Assembly (NCBI GenBank): GCA_947258805.1
Contig: CAMYJV010000072.1
Span: 3,739 to 15,617 of the forward strand
DNA: 11,879 nt
From: an uncultured Gammaproteobacteria bacterium
Lineage (GTDB): Bacteria; Pseudomonadota; Gammaproteobacteria; GCA-2729495
Reading direction: 5' to 3'
Of the stretch, positions 1-7,076 are shown one piece after another (within the stretch, counting starts at the first letter, position 1; every line of letters starts with the position of its first letter). A program made the position numbers and the translations under genes. A model generated the notes under the pieces. It did no database searches and was not told the DNA's origin. It worked only from the letters and a program-made list of their open reading frames with translations.

Positions 1-836
1 CCGATATGAAAGCGAGCCTGGCAGCAATGGTGGACGCCGTGACGGATTTTGTCGCCGCCAAGCCGAAGCACAAGGGCTCCATCGCTTTCCTGATCACCAG
101 CGATGAAGAAGGCCGCGCCCGCGACGGGACGCTGAAAGTCATGGACGCGCTGACTGCACGTGGCGAACACATAGACTGGTGCGTGATCGGCGAGCCGTCC
201 TGCGCCACCCGGCTCGGTGATACAGTCCGGATCGGCCGGCGCGGTTCGCTGAGCGGCATGCTGACCGTGCATGGCCAGCAGGGCCATGTGGCTTACCCAC
301 AGCTGGCCAGCAACCCGATTCAAAGCTTCGCGCCGGTGCTGGCGCAGCTTTACGCCCATCATCTCGATGACGGCAACGAGTTCTTCCCCCCTTCCAGCTT
401 CCAGGTCGTGCATGTGGACGCGGGCGCGGGCGCGCCCAATGTGATTCCCGGGTCACTGCGCGCGCGGTTCAATTTCCGCTACTCCACGGTCTGGGATCAC
501 CACCAGCTCCAGGCCTGGGTGCACGAACTGTTTAACTCCCACGCTATGGAATACACGCTCGACTGGCACCTGTCGGGCAAGCCCTTTCTGACGCCGGTAG
601 ACACCCTGGTCAACCGCGTGGCAGAAGCCGTGCAACAAGTCACGGGCATCGAACCGGAATTGTCGACGGGCGGGGGTACATCCGACGGGCGGTTCATCGC
701 ACCGGCGGGCACCCACGTGGTGGAGTTCGGGCCGGTAAACCGGACCATTCACAAGGCCAACGAACAGATACCGGTGGCCGACATCGAGCCGCTGCGCGAA
801 GTCTACGGTCGCATCCTGACAGCGATGCTCGGCTAA
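1..836 (+). CDS. dapE: succinyl-diaminopimelate desuccinylase, 5'-truncated by window
   Basis: Cytoplasmic di-zinc M20-family hydrolase that cleaves N-succinyl-LL-diaminopimelate to LL-diaminopimelate and succinate in lysine and peptidoglycan precursor synthesis. The reading frame is open from base 3, and the first full codon is the metal-bridging Asp of the family motif DMKxSLAAM, so about the first 99 residues lie outside the window. Counting the Met at base 6 as residue 1, numbering runs almost exactly E. coli minus 100. The general base and bridging Glu pair is E34-E35 (TSDEE), the zinc ligand E63 is in GEPS, the mobile catalytic His is H94 in HGQQGHVAYP, and the last zinc ligand H249 is in TIHKANE. 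GGGTSDGRFIA is also conserved. The stop (TAA, 834-836) overlaps the stop of the convergent dsbB by 4 bases. There is no sign of a frameshift. The missing N-terminus, with the first zinc His, cannot be assessed. Confidence 0.96.
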   Translation, partial: DMKASLAAMVDAVTDFVAAKPKHKGSIAFLITSDEEGRARDGTLKVMDALTARGEHIDWCVIGEPSCATRLGDTVRIGRRGSLSGMLTVHGQQGHVAYPQLASNPIQSFAPVLAQLYAHHLDDGNEFFPPSSFQVVHVDAGAGAPNVIPGSLRARFNFRYSTVWDHHQLQAWVHELFNSHAMEYTLDWHLSGKPFLTPVDTLVNRVAEAVQQVTGIEPELSTGGGTSDGRFIAPAGTHVVEFGPVNRTIHKANEQIPVADIEPLREVYGRILTAMLG

Positions 837-1345
837 GCGGCGGAGGCGGCGCCGGGGTTCCGCCAGTTGGCCCACAGCGCGAAGAACCCCAGCGCCACGC
901 ACCACAAGAGCACCCACGTGGGCATGCTCAATCCGAGGAATCGCCAGGCGACGTCGGCGCACTCGCCGGAGCCGGACAACACCATCTGCAGGACTTCGCC
1001 CAGGCCGAAGGTGTCCAGCATGAAATCGAGCCCGGGCCCGCAAGCGGGCACCTGGTCCTTCGGCAGGCTTTGCAGCCAGACCTGGCGCCCGGCAACTCCG
1101 GCACCTGCGCCAGCCGCAACAGCCACCAGCCCGCCGTAGACAAAGCTGCCGACACGCCCCGGCCGATGCAGGGCGGCCATCGCGAAGATCACGCCCATCG
1201 TGATGACTGCAACGCGCTGCAATACGCACAACGGGCAGGGCTCCAGGTCGAGGCCGTACTGCGCGAACAGGGCAAAGCCCATCATGCTGGCGCAGACCAG
1301 CGCGCCCAGCAGGTTCGCGACCCATGGATTCATTAGCAGTTTCAT
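833..1345 (-). CDS. dsbB: disulfide bond formation protein B (quinone-linked DsbA oxidase)
   Basis: Inner-membrane protein that reoxidises periplasmic DsbA and passes electrons to ubiquinone. From the ATG at 1345 it is 170 aa, close to the 176 aa of E. coli DsbB. Four hydrophobic helices are visible, at roughly residues 10-28, 41-58, 66-84 and 142-160. The first periplasmic Cys pair is C37-P-L-C40 (E. coli C-V-L-C). It is followed by R44 at the position of the quinone-contacting Arg. The second periplasmic pair is C102 (VPAC) and C129 (SGSGEC), with the family's WRFLGLSMPTW segment after it. A TTG two codons upstream (1351) and an ATG four codons downstream (1333) are alternative starts; none has a clear Shine-Dalgarno sequence. 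It lies about 54 bases downstream of tsaB on the same strand, so it may be read through from yoaA-tsaB. Its stop overlaps that of convergent dapE. Confidence 0.95.
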   Translation of the reverse strand: MKLLMNPWVANLLGALVCASMMGFALFAQYGLDLEPCPLCVLQRVAVITMGVIFAMAALHRPGRVGSFVYGGLVAVAAGAGAGVAGRQVWLQSLPKDQVPACGPGLDFMLDTFGLGEVLQMVLSGSGECADVAWRFLGLSMPTWVLLWCVALGFFALWANWRNPGAASAA

Positions 1346-1351
1346 GGGCAA

Positions 1352-1357
1352 ATTGTA
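1352..1357 (-). promoter_or_regulatory. possible -10 element directly upstream of dsbB
   Basis: The minus strand reads TACAAT at 1357-1352, a 5/6 match to the sigma-70 -10 consensus, in an otherwise GC-rich tsaB-dsbB gap. Initiation 6-7 bases downstream would fall at or next to the A of the dsbB ATG (1345), giving a leaderless or nearly leaderless mRNA. No good -35 is seen at 16-18 bases; the TTGACG further upstream is too far away. This is inference only. Confidence 0.25.
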
Positions 1358-1399
1358 ATCCGCGCGCGCGGCGTTGCGAGTACCGGCATCACGGCCACG

Positions 1400-2077
1400 T
1401 CAACCGGTGACTCGATCTCGCAGGTACACGGGCAGCGCCTGTGCCGGAGCCACTATCTCACCGCGGTCAAAGGCCGCCCGGGCCAGCACCAGCAGATCAT
1501 CCGCCCGCGGCCGTGCCGCGGACTCGACGGCCTGGATCCGGGTGGCAAAGCGCTCTGCCAGCTCCGGATAGACCGCCCACCCCGGTCCCGCCGCCAGGAA
1601 ACGCCCGGCACCAGAGAGCATCAGGCCGGCGGGCGGCGTGACGCAATCGCAATCCAGAGTCTCCAGATGCTCATCTTTCAACCGGTACGCGCCCGCGTAG
1701 ACCTCGCCCATGCGTGCATCAAGGGCGGCCACAACGCAGTCGGCCCCCGCGCGTCGGGCAGCGCCAAAACCCAGCACCGCGAGGCTCGAGATGGCGCAGA
1801 CCGGCAGCGATGCACCGAAGGCCAGCGACTGCGCGGCTGCCATGCCCACCCGCAAGCCCGTGAAACTGCCCGGGCCCCGACCCACTGCGATGCAGTCGAG
1901 GGCGGACAAGTGCAGGCCGGTCTCTGCCAGCACCTCGTCCACATAGCGATAGAGCTGCTCCGTGCGCCCGCCGTCATCGACATCGCGCACCGCTAAGGTA
2001 TTGCCCTGGCAGGCCGCAACGTTCGGCACATCACTGGCGGTCTCTATCGCCAGGCATCGGAACCCGGAAAGGTTCAC
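1400..2077 (-). CDS. tsaB: tRNA threonylcarbamoyladenosine (t6A37) biosynthesis protein TsaB
   Basis: Non-catalytic partner of TsaD in the TsaB-TsaD-TsaE complex, which transfers threonylcarbamoyl from TC-AMP to A37 of ANN-decoding tRNAs in the cytoplasm. The 225 aa match the family length (E. coli 231). An ASKHA-fold N-terminus, CLAIETAS (residues 8-15), is followed by the diagnostic GRGPGSFTGLRVG (66-78), then LDARMGEVYAGAY and a C-terminal PVYLRDRV segment. The start is a GTG at 2077 that overlaps the upstream yoaA stop as GTGA. A GAGG at 2088-2085, inside the last yoaA codons, sits 7 bases before it, so translational coupling to yoaA is likely. The yoaA-tsaB adjacency is the same as in E. 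coli. No anomaly is visible in the frame. Confidence 0.96.
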   Translation of the reverse strand: MNLSGFRCLAIETASDVPNVAACQGNTLAVRDVDDGGRTEQLYRYVDEVLAETGLHLSALDCIAVGRGPGSFTGLRVGMAAAQSLAFGASLPVCAISSLAVLGFGAARRAGADCVVAALDARMGEVYAGAYRLKDEHLETLDCDCVTPPAGLMLSGAGRFLAAGPGWAVYPELAERFATRIQAVESAARPRADDLLVLARAAFDRGEIVAPAQALPVYLRDRVTG

Positions 2078-4029
2078 GAGTCCGCCTCGTGGGCCGCGAA
2101 AAACTCGACCACGTCGGTGAGTTCCCGAATCACAGGCATAGGCGGCAGGCTGCGCAGAAATACCCGACCGTATGACTTGGTCTGCACACGCGGGTCGCAG
2201 AGCATGACAACGCCGTAGTCGCTGTAGTCGCGAATCAGCCGCCCGACGCCCTGCTTCAGGCTAAGCACCGCCTGCGGCAGCTGGTAATCGCGAAAGGGAT
2301 TGCCACCCACGTTGCGGATAGCCTGCAATCGCGCGGCAAGCAACGGGTCACCCGGCGACGCGAAAGGCAGCCGGTCTATCACCACCAGCACCAGGCCGTG
2401 GCCGCGAATATCGACACCCTCCCAGAACGTCGCAGTGCCGAGCAAGACGGGGTTGTCGAGGCGGGCGAAGTCGTCCAGCAGGCGGGAGCGAGGCGCCTCG
2501 CCCTGAACAAGCAGCGGACCCGCGAAGTCCGCCTGGTCCCGGATCACGGCAGCCGCGCGGCGCAGCGCACGATGGCTGGTGAACAGCAGGAAGGCGCGGC
2601 CACGACTCGCCGCGAGGACTGGCAAGGCCGCTTCGACAACGTGGTCCGTGTAGTCAGCTTGCGCGGGATCCGGCAGGTCGCCGGGTAGATACAAGCGGGC
2701 GATCCGGCCGAAGTCAAAGGGGCTCTGCACCTGCCGCGTGGCAACGCCCGCCAGGCCCAGCCGGTTGGTGAAGTGCGAGAAATCATTCCCCACGGCCAGC
2801 GTCGCGGACGTAAAGATCCAGGTCGAGGCCTGGGACTCCAGCAGCGCCTGGATCTGGCCCGATGCGTCCAGCGGCGTGGCATTGACGATGAAGCCCCGCG
2901 CCGTCACCCGAATCCAGCGCACGTACTCGTCGCCCGGCGCGTCGAGCAATCGCCTGGCCGCTGCGGCGAGCCCGGCGGCCCGTTCACGGCAGCGGCCCAG
3001 ACCGTTGCTGTATTCCGTCAGCGGCTCCAGTTCTTCGGCCAGGGCCTCGAGATCGTCCGTCACCGCTTGCAATGCTGCATGGAAATCAGCGCCGGCGGCA
3101 TGCCAGTCGAGTTCCCTGGCCGTGGCCTCCAGACCGGCCCGCACCGAGCGCGTGGCCGTGTCCAGCTCATCCACCACCGCGCCTAAGTCGGTACTCCAGG
3201 CACCGGCCGCCAGGGCCTCCGCGCGCACGTCACCATCCAGGTCCAGCAACTGCCCGGAGCCCAGGCTCAGGTTCAGAAATCCCTGCGCCACGTCCGGGAA
3301 GCGATGAGCCTCGTCGACGACCACGGCATCGGCGCCGGGCAGCAGCTGCCCGAAGCCTTCATCCTTCATGGTCAGATCAGCCATCAGCAGGTGATGATTG
3401 ACTACCACGATATCTGCGTCGCGGGCCGCCTGCCGCGCCCTGGCAACGTGGCACTCATTCAGGAACGGGCAGCGGCTGCCGAGACAATTGTCGGCCGTGG
3501 ACGTGATCCTCGGCCACAGGGGCGAAGCCTCGGGGAAGCCAGTTAGTTCCGCGACGTCCCCGGATTCTGTCTGCCGGGCCCAGGTCTGAACCCGCCGGAG
3601 CACCGCGCCGCCAAGCTGCGCCGGCAGGTCACCCCCGGCCAACTGGTCCAGGCGGTAATGGCACAGGTAGTTGGACCGGCCTTTCAGCAGGCGGACCCGC
3701 GCAGGGCGTCCCAGCGCCTTGCCGAGCATCGGCAGGTCGCGGTGGAACAGCTGATCCTGCAGCGTGCGCGTCCCGGTAGACACGATGCCGCGCTGCCCGG
3801 CGAGCAGCAGGGGCACGAGGTAGGCCAGGGTCTTGCCGGTGCCTGTGCCGGCCTCGACGACGACGTGCCGGGATTCGCGGAGGGCGGCAGCCACGGCCGC
3901 GGCCATCGCGAACTGCTCCGGCCGCGGTGCGAAGTTGTCCAGGCAGTCCGCCAGGGGCCCGCCGGCCCCGAATATAGACTCGAGACCGGCCGCCGGGTCC
4001 GCCGCGGGGCTTGCTGCAAGCGTGTCCAC
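2074..4029 (-). CDS. yoaA: DinG/XPD-family ATP-dependent Fe-S DNA helicase, YoaA type
   Basis: Superfamily 2 5'-3' DNA helicase of the XPD/DinG family. In E. coli, YoaA works with the HolC clamp-loader subunit in tolerance of replication-blocking damage. With the GTG at 4029 it is 651 aa (E. coli YoaA 636). A GAGGA at 4041-4037 lies 7 bases before this GTG, while the first possible GTG at 4095 (673 aa) has no comparable site. In 4029 numbering, the Walker A is EAGTGTGKT with K66. KGRSNYLC supplies the first Fe-S Cys (C123), and NCLGSRCPFLNEC supplies the other three (C182, C187, C193). VVNHHLLMAD and the Walker B DEAH (239-242) follow. The C-terminal half carries WIFTSATL, GTATFWEGVDIRG and QGVGRLIRD (motifs V-VI). 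All four cluster cysteines are present, so an active helicase is expected. It is divergent from pckG and overlaps tsaB by 4 bases. Confidence 0.95.
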   Translation of the reverse strand: MDTLAASPAADPAAGLESIFGAGGPLADCLDNFAPRPEQFAMAAAVAAALRESRHVVVEAGTGTGKTLAYLVPLLLAGQRGIVSTGTRTLQDQLFHRDLPMLGKALGRPARVRLLKGRSNYLCHYRLDQLAGGDLPAQLGGAVLRRVQTWARQTESGDVAELTGFPEASPLWPRITSTADNCLGSRCPFLNECHVARARQAARDADIVVVNHHLLMADLTMKDEGFGQLLPGADAVVVDEAHRFPDVAQGFLNLSLGSGQLLDLDGDVRAEALAAGAWSTDLGAVVDELDTATRSVRAGLEATARELDWHAAGADFHAALQAVTDDLEALAEELEPLTEYSNGLGRCRERAAGLAAAARRLLDAPGDEYVRWIRVTARGFIVNATPLDASGQIQALLESQASTWIFTSATLAVGNDFSHFTNRLGLAGVATRQVQSPFDFGRIARLYLPGDLPDPAQADYTDHVVEAALPVLAASRGRAFLLFTSHRALRRAAAVIRDQADFAGPLLVQGEAPRSRLLDDFARLDNPVLLGTATFWEGVDIRGHGLVLVVIDRLPFASPGDPLLAARLQAIRNVGGNPFRDYQLPQAVLSLKQGVGRLIRDYSDYGVVMLCDPRVQTKSYGRVFLRSLPPMPVIRELTDVVEFFAAHEADS

Positions 4030-4102
4030 TCTCCAGTCCTCAGACACCGCCACGGTCGCCCGGGTGAGCGCCAGCTTTGGGTTGACAGGGAGCACGCAGC
4101 GG

Positions 4103-4130
4103 CTGACCCGCTACGTACCATCTGTATAAT
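4103..4130 (+). promoter_or_regulatory. sigma-70-like promoter for pckG
   Basis: A perfect TATAAT at 4125-4130 is preceded, after a 16-base spacer, by CTGACC at 4103-4108 (4/6 to TTGACA). Initiation near 4137 would give a 5' leader of about 94 bases before the pckG ATG. An 11-base odd palindrome, gcgga-t-tccgc at 4146-4156, lies just downstream of the predicted start and could be a protein-binding site. That last point is speculative. Confidence 0.6.
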
Positions 4131-4131
4131 A
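4126..4131 (-). promoter_or_regulatory. possible minus-strand -10 element for yoaA
   Basis: The 9-base stretch at 4124-4132 (GTATAATAC) is an odd palindrome, so the opposite strand reads TATTAT (5/6 to the -10 consensus) at 4131-4126. Transcription from it would start near 4119 and run into yoaA, whose likely start is 4029. No good -35 is seen on this strand. Confidence 0.35.
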
Positions 4132-4230
4132 CGCAGAACCGCCACGCGGATTCCGCTGAAAACCATCAGAAGCAGCGGAGTTTCTCATTCCAGGCCAGTC
4201 GACAACACACCAGTTCAGCCGAGGATTCTT

Positions 4231-5973
4231 ATGACGACGAGCAATCAGGCGCTCCAGCAGTGGATCGACGACGTAGCCAAACTGACGCAACCGGAGCGCA
4301 TCGCCTGGTGTGACGGCAGTGAAGGCGAGTATCGCGGCCTGGTCCAGCAAATGCTGGAGACTGGAGACCTGATCGAACTGAACCAGGACACGCATCCAAA
4401 CTGTTACCTGCACCGGTCAGACCCCAGGGACGTCGCCCGGGTTGAGCACCTGACCTTTGTCTGCACCGAGCACGCCGGAGACAGCGGACCGAACAACAAC
4501 TGGATGCATCCCAGCGAAGCTCATACCCAGATGGACGCCCTGTTCGACGGCTGCATGAAGGGCCGGACCATGTACGTCATTCCGTACTGCATGGGCCCCA
4601 TCGACTCCCCCTACTCGCGTTGCGGCGTGGAGCTGACAGACAGCCCCTATGTGGCGATCAACATGAAGCTGATGACCCGCATGGGCCAGGCAGCCCTGGA
4701 AAGAATCGAACGGGAAGGAAAGTTCGTGCGCGGCCTGCATTCCGTCGGCGACCTGGATCCGGACCAGCGCTTCATCATGCACTTTCCGCAGGAATTGCAG
4801 ATTCAGAGCTTCGGCTCGGGCTACGGCGGCAACGCGCTGCTGGGCAAGAAGTGCCACGCGCTGAGAATAGCCAGCTGGCAGGCTTCCCAGGAGGGCTGGC
4901 TGGCCGAACACATGCTGCTGGTGGAAGTGGAAAGCCCGCAGGGCGACAAGCATTACCTGGCCGCAGCCTTTCCGTCCGCTTGCGGCAAGACCAACCTGGC
5001 CATGCTGATTCCGCCGGAATCGCAGGATGGCTGGAAGGTCCGCACCCTGGGCGACGATATTGCCTGGCTGCACGTCGACGATGCCGGCCAGCTGCGCGCA
5101 ATCAATCCGGAGTCCGGCTACTTTGGCGTGGTGCCGGGGACCAACGTGAAGACCAATCGCAACGCTTTCGACATGATCAAGCACGACGCGATCTTCACGA
5201 ACGTGGCGGTCAACGCGAAAAATGAACCGTGGTGGGAAGGCAAAGACGACGACCAACCGGTGACCGACTGGCAGGGGCGCCCCATCAACGGCAGCGGCGA
5301 GCCGGCAGCACATCCGAACTCCCGTTTCACGGTGAGTGCCAGCCAGAACCCGAGTTACTCACCGCTCGCCGAAGATCCGGCGGGCGTGCCGATCAGCGCC
5401 ATCATCTTTGGCGGCCGCCGTCGCGAGCTGGCACCGCTCGTGTACGAAGCGAATGACTGGAACCACGGAGTTCTGGTTGGCGCCAGCGTGGCCTCGGAAA
5501 CGACCGCGGCCGCCGCTGGCAAAGTCGGCGTCACCCGTCGCGACCCGATGGCGATGAAACCCTTCTGCGGTTACAACTTCGCCGACTACTGGGGCCACTG
5601 GCTCAGCTTCGCCGCCCGGGCCGATGAGTTGCCAAAGATTTTCCACGTGAACTGGTTCCGCCAGGATGCCGATGGCAGATTCCTCTGGCCTGGCTTTGGT
5701 GAAAACCTCCGGGTCATGCGCTGGATCATCGACCGCTGCGAAGGACGGGTTGGCGCGGAACACACGCCCATTGGCTACCTGCCGCGGCCGCAAGACCTGG
5801 ATCTCAACGGCCTGGACCTGGATGCCGCCACCCTTGAGCAACTGCTGACGGTAGACCGGGCAGCGTGGCGCGAAGAAATGGCCACGGTAGGCAAGTACTT
5901 CAACGAGTATGAGAACCGGGTGCCCGAACTGCTGGCCGCAGAGCACGAAAAGATCCTGAAGGCGCTGAGTTAG
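4231..5973 (+). CDS. pckG: phosphoenolpyruvate carboxykinase (GTP)
   Basis: Cytoplasmic enzyme interconverting oxaloacetate + GTP and phosphoenolpyruvate + GDP + CO2, the entry step of gluconeogenesis. The 580 aa fit the GTP-dependent family (about 600), which is unrelated in length and motifs to the ATP-dependent PckA of enterics. Visible motifs are NNNWM and GRTMYVIPYCMGP in the N-terminal substrate region, then ELTDSPYVAINMKLMTRMG. The P-loop is FPSACGKTN with the hyper-reactive C251 and K253-T254. The kinase-2 metal motif is TLGDDIAWL (D275-D276), followed by NPESGYFGVVPGTN (292-305) and FGGRRRE. The C-terminal guanine-binding part includes FCGYNFADYWGHW. The ATG at 4231 has GAGG at 4221-4224 with a 6-base spacer. 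The frame stays open upstream to 3658, but only as antisense of yoaA. The gene stands alone between a divergent and a convergent neighbour. Confidence 0.97.
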   Translation: MTTSNQALQQWIDDVAKLTQPERIAWCDGSEGEYRGLVQQMLETGDLIELNQDTHPNCYLHRSDPRDVARVEHLTFVCTEHAGDSGPNNNWMHPSEAHTQMDALFDGCMKGRTMYVIPYCMGPIDSPYSRCGVELTDSPYVAINMKLMTRMGQAALERIEREGKFVRGLHSVGDLDPDQRFIMHFPQELQIQSFGSGYGGNALLGKKCHALRIASWQASQEGWLAEHMLLVEVESPQGDKHYLAAAFPSACGKTNLAMLIPPESQDGWKVRTLGDDIAWLHVDDAGQLRAINPESGYFGVVPGTNVKTNRNAFDMIKHDAIFTNVAVNAKNEPWWEGKDDDQPVTDWQGRPINGSGEPAAHPNSRFTVSASQNPSYSPLAEDPAGVPISAIIFGGRRRELAPLVYEANDWNHGVLVGASVASETTAAAAGKVGVTRRDPMAMKPFCGYNFADYWGHWLSFAARADELPKIFHVNWFRQDADGRFLWPGFGENLRVMRWIIDRCEGRVGAEHTPIGYLPRPQDLDLNGLDLDAATLEQLLTVDRAAWREEMATVGKYFNEYENRVPELLAAEHEKILKALS

Positions 5974-6043
5974 AAACGCCTTCCGCCACGCGAATGTGCC
6001 CGGCTGATGGGCCTGCAATAGTCGCCTGCTGTCCGTGCGCGAG

Positions 6044-6059
6044 CCGCCAGCGTTGGCGG
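6044..6059. terminator. weak hairpin between convergent pckG and the cyclase gene
   Basis: CCGCCA (6044-6049) and TGGCGG (6054-6059) form a 6-bp GC-rich stem with a GCGT loop in the 108-base gap between two converging genes. Neither strand has a T-run after it, so it is not a classical intrinsic terminator. It could still stabilise 3' ends in both directions. Confidence 0.25.
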
Positions 6060-6081
6060 GCGCCGGGAAAGGCCGGTGGGT

Positions 6082-6996
6082 TCAGGACTCCAGACTGTAC
6101 TCGATGGCCAGGGGTGCGCCGCGAGGCGCCACGCGCCCGAGGCTGATCACGCCTTTGCCGATCAGTTCAGCGCTGTCGCGCCTGACATAGATTTCTTCGC
6201 CGTCGTCGCGCTGAATGAAGGTGCCGTTGGTGCTTTCATCCACCAGCATGTAGCGGTTTTTCACGACCTCGATGCGGGCGTGGATGCGTGAAATCAGGTT
6301 GCCCTTGACCACGAGGCTGTTCTCATCCGCTCGACCGATGGTGACGTCCGCACTGGAATCCTGCGTCATCAACACCTCGGTGTCCTGGTAGTGCAAGCGC
6401 AGGCACTGGTCGGCCGGCGCAGCCTTCGGGCCCACGTTGACCGACGGCAACATGCTGGTGGCCTCTTCCGGCTGCCACAGCACCTCGAACACAGCGAGCT
6501 CGTCGCTGCGCCCCCGCACCGCGGCGACGTCTATCTGGCGCACAAGACCGCGCCACTCACCGCTCAACTGCTCCACGGTTGCGGCCGTAGTGAGTATCTG
6601 GCCCGATTTGGCCTGCGCGGTCATCCGGTTAGCCGTATGCACGGAGGCCCCGAATACATCGCGATCCTGGTTGACGACGGGCCCGAAATGACAGCCAATG
6701 CGGATCGCCACGTGAGTTCCACCGGCGCCAATTTGCGGATTATTGGTGATGCGCTGCTGCATCTGGGCAGCGGCGTTGAGCGCATCGTCGGCCATGGTGA
6801 AGGTAGACATCACCTCGTCGCCCATGGTCTTGATCACCGTGCCACCGAACTGCTCGGTGGCCTCCTTCATCACGTCCAGGCAGCGCTGCACGGTTTCGCG
6901 GGCCTGGTCGTCTCCCATGGCCTCGTACAGGTGGGTGCTGCCCACCACGTCGGCAAATACGATGGTGATTTGCTGGTCTTCGGCCACAGCGGTCAA
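6082..6996 (-). CDS. class III adenylate/guanylate cyclase domain fused to an FHA domain
   Basis: Predicted soluble 304-aa signalling protein with no membrane segment. Residues 8-175 are a class III nucleotide cyclase domain. The metal Asp is D16 in FADVVGST. K56, at the adenine-specifying position, and the second metal Asp D60 lie in IKTMGDEVMSTF, and D113 is in DRDVFG. The helix with the transition-state residues reads SVHTANRM: Arg (R124) is kept, but the canonical Asn four residues before it is His (H120). Residues 199-300 are an FHA phosphothreonine-binding domain with IGR (220-222), SRIH (236-239) and NGTF (257-260). A link rich in Pro and Ala joins the two domains. cAMP is the likelier product from K56 and D113, but the Asn-to-His change makes activity uncertain. 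The start is a TTG at 6996; GTG 6987 is an alternative. It lies 80 bases after the methyltransferase gene and apparently has its own promoter. Confidence 0.9.
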   Translation of the reverse strand: MTAVAEDQQITIVFADVVGSTHLYEAMGDDQARETVQRCLDVMKEATEQFGGTVIKTMGDEVMSTFTMADDALNAAAQMQQRITNNPQIGAGGTHVAIRIGCHFGPVVNQDRDVFGASVHTANRMTAQAKSGQILTTAATVEQLSGEWRGLVRQIDVAAVRGRSDELAVFEVLWQPEEATSMLPSVNVGPKAAPADQCLRLHYQDTEVLMTQDSSADVTIGRADENSLVVKGNLISRIHARIEVVKNRYMLVDESTNGTFIQRDDGEEIYVRRDSAELIGKGVISLGRVAPRGAPLAIEYSLES

Positions 6997-7030
6997 GTTA
7001 ACGACACCAGAATATGTAAAACCATTGGGG

Positions 7031-7036
7031 ATTATA
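7031..7036 (-). promoter_or_regulatory. -10 element upstream of the cyclase-FHA gene
   Basis: A perfect TATAAT on the minus strand (7036-7031) sits in the only AT-rich patch of the 80-base gap between the methyltransferase stop and the cyclase start. Initiation near 7024 gives a leader of about 28 bases. The -35 region at 17 bases (CTTTCC) is poor, so an activator may be needed or the match may be chance. Confidence 0.45.
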
Positions 7037-7076
7037 CGGCAGAGCTGGAGGCCGGAAAGAACCCCCCACAGCCCAT

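Noticed and set aside
453..1325. 290-codon minus-strand open frame across dapE and dsbB
   Set aside because: Arg/Ala-rich shadow frame; dapE and dsbB explain both strands.
1361..1370. Alternating (CG)5 tract before dsbB
   Set aside because: Short and expected by chance in such GC-rich DNA; no support for a structural role.
4082..4087. Perfect TTGACA as a -35 for pckG
   Set aside because: It is 37 bases from the TATAAT, too far for one sigma-70 promoter; CTGACC at 4103-4108 has usable spacing.
3658..4230. Open frame continuous with pckG that would add 191 N-terminal residues
   Set aside because: It lies antisense to yoaA, resembles no protein family, and the family-like start at 4231 has a proper ribosome site and fits the family length.
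4417..5313. 298-codon open frame antisense to pckG
   Set aside because: A product of GC-rich codon use opposite a clearly real enzyme; its translation shows no recognisable domain.
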